Below, piece after piece: positions 29,978-31,445 of a stretch of DNA of 31,445 bases. Origin of the DNA: Mucidula mucida (taxonomy: Eukaryota; Basidiomycota; Agaricomycetes; Agaricales; Physalacriaceae); assembly GCA_015501055.1 (NCBI GenBank), contig JADNYV010000403.1:1-31445 (forward strand). Reading direction: 5' to 3'. The notes under the pieces were generated by a model, which ran no database searches, had not been told where the DNA came from, and saw only the letters and a list, made by a program, of their open reading frames with translations. Position 1 is the first letter of the stretch; each line of letters starts with the position of its first letter. The position numbers and the translations under genes were made by a program.

Positions 29978-31445
29978 CAATGTGCAGTACCATTTACTAT
30001 CTGCTGTGAGCCTTGTTACTATTAGACGTGGACATGAAGGAGGCGGAGATTCGGCACTTGCCGTCAATACCTCTTGTCAGAACAAAGCAAGTTCGTCCGG
30101 AGACCTTCTGTGTAGTTTCTCTCGTGCTCTTTATTACAACTTCGCAGGTTCTTCCAGTGTCCACCAAATCTCCGCATGACCATATGACGAGCACGCACAA
30201 TCTGATTTCCTCGTCTTCCAGCATTTCTCCATCGCCTTTCCCAGCCCAAATTACTCTCTTCGCTCCCTCAGCTGGAGGATCTCACGACGCCCTTCTCGCT
30301 CGGCTCCCATGCCACACTTGAAAGAACACATGGCGCGCGCTAGCATTTGCACTAATATATATCGTAAGAAGAAGGTTCTCTTGCTCCCCACATTAACCGC
30401 TTGAATTCTCCCGTCTACTGCGCGCGCTGTCTCTTTCTTTACGTGACGTGAGAGGCCCTTGGCGTGGTTGTTTTTCCCCAGCCGCATGTGCGTTTCTTGC
30501 CAAATTGACTCTATAGCATCCACGTGCCCGCATTACCGGTTCTGAGGCAGGTACGTGGCTCAACCCACGCCCACGAGCAAGATTTACGGTTCGGGGCTTG
30601 TAGTATGGTCACGGTGTTCCTTCGAACCTTGTCGTTCCTTCCTAAACAGCTGCACAGGAACCCCAGCTCACGTTATGATGGGGTCTCTCCACTCCGACTC
30701 CCGAGTCTTGACTTGTGAATAGAATGCAATCCGATAACCTACTTCATCGAAATCGATTTCATTTTGCCTTTCGCGTTTTACTATATAAATGTATCCGAGC
30801 CACCAAAACTTGTGGCGTTTGCGATCTCATATGTCTATTCGCAGCCTGAGTCTAAAGGCTTGTGCACGTGAATTAGTTCGGAGGGCGGTACCCCGGAGGA
30901 GCAATTAGGTGGGCTGCTTCGACGTCGACTTGCCGTCGGGTGCAATAGCTATACAGAGAAAGCCATTTACCCAAAAGCCTGCCGAGCATCACGGCCACAT
31001 GCTATCGACTCGGACTCTTTTAGTTCCCGGAAGGCTAGACTGTCTGTGCTAGCTAGCTGTTCCTCGCTAAACAGGCGGTACTCAATGGCGCTTCCGTCAT
31101 TGTTCCGACGAATCGGTAGCATAGAAGTTCGGTGTTGAGAGGGTGTTTGTACGCGTAGGAGGGGTGCGGTGAAGTAATGGTTGGAACAATCCACAGAACA
31201 GACTCGACACCCTAGGGAAGGAAGCAATGATGTCGATTTCATGTGGCTGCGTGGTCATGTCGAAGCTTCGCGTCTGCTGGACATCAACCCACGCGGTTTA
31301 CTAGATTGGGCTTCAAGTTCACTTAAGTCAAAGAGGCCGTTGTTCGTAGAGCGGAAGCGCAAGAGATGCAAAGAGATGAAATCAAGATATGATTCTTTTG
31401 CAAAGTCCGCCGGTAATCCATCGTCGAGTGAAAGAAAATACGAGA
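29978..31445. other. Intergenic tail of the window, no supported gene
   Basis: No exon set or domain. A minus-strand open frame with a true ATG (31242 to 30967, starting MKSTSLLPSLGCRV) has 91 codons but no recognised family; it may be an exon of a gene running on. Another gene could start beyond the window edge. Confidence 0.35.

Overview
The window looks like nuclear DNA of a filamentous basidiomycete, most likely an Agaricomycete (mushroom-forming) fungus. The real genes are cut into short exons by many 43-60 nt GT-AG introns. The recognisable proteins are eukaryotic: a mitochondrial ClpP, a Brl1/Brr6 nuclear-envelope protein, an Erf4 palmitoyltransferase subunit, a SERF/4F5 protein and the Cyc8/Ssn6 corepressor. 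The decayed material belongs to families common in mushrooms (hAT transposon, cupredoxin-like secreted protein, WD40, multi-pass membrane proteins). All exon models were built by hand from splice signals, reading phase and family resemblance, without RNA or alignments.

Layout. 1-4.2 kb is repeat-rich. It holds a 45-bp perfect hairpin, a degenerate hAT element (822-2595) with terminal inverted repeats, a weak target-site duplication, GAGTA-rich subterminal arrays and a tRNA-like sequence inside it, then coding-like fragments that could not be assembled. At 4.7-6.8 kb a RING-finger gene (+) and an unrecognised multi-exon gene (-) converge, with stop codons 7 bp apart. 6.8-10 kb is a graveyard: a WD40 remnant with an in-frame stop and a cupredoxin-like 3' end cut off by an unclassified repeat. 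At 11.5-12.7 kb lies the ERF4 homologue (-). 13.6-15.4 kb is a tandemly duplicated, broken set of multi-pass membrane protein fragments. 15.6-17.6 kb encodes a single-pass membrane protein with a catalytically dead pepsin-like ectodomain (-). At 18.1-20.7 kb ClpP (-) and BRL1/BRR6 (+) are divergently arranged around a 333-bp shared upstream region. 20.7-26.0 kb is mostly empty except for a 64-residue SERF gene in four exons (-). 26.0-29.8 kb is CYC8/SSN6 (+) with ten TPRs. The last 1.7 kb shows nothing firm.

The intact genes are unrelated housekeeping functions (mitochondrial proteolysis, nuclear-pore/envelope biogenesis, Ras palmitoylation, proteostasis, global repression) and do not form a pathway or cluster. 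The most notable observations are splicing oddities (a 6-nt microexon in clpP, an 18-nt exon and a stop-codon-only exon in ERF4, a 7-nt first coding exon in SERF, a GC-AG intron in CYC8), the pseudo-protease membrane protein and the long hairpin.
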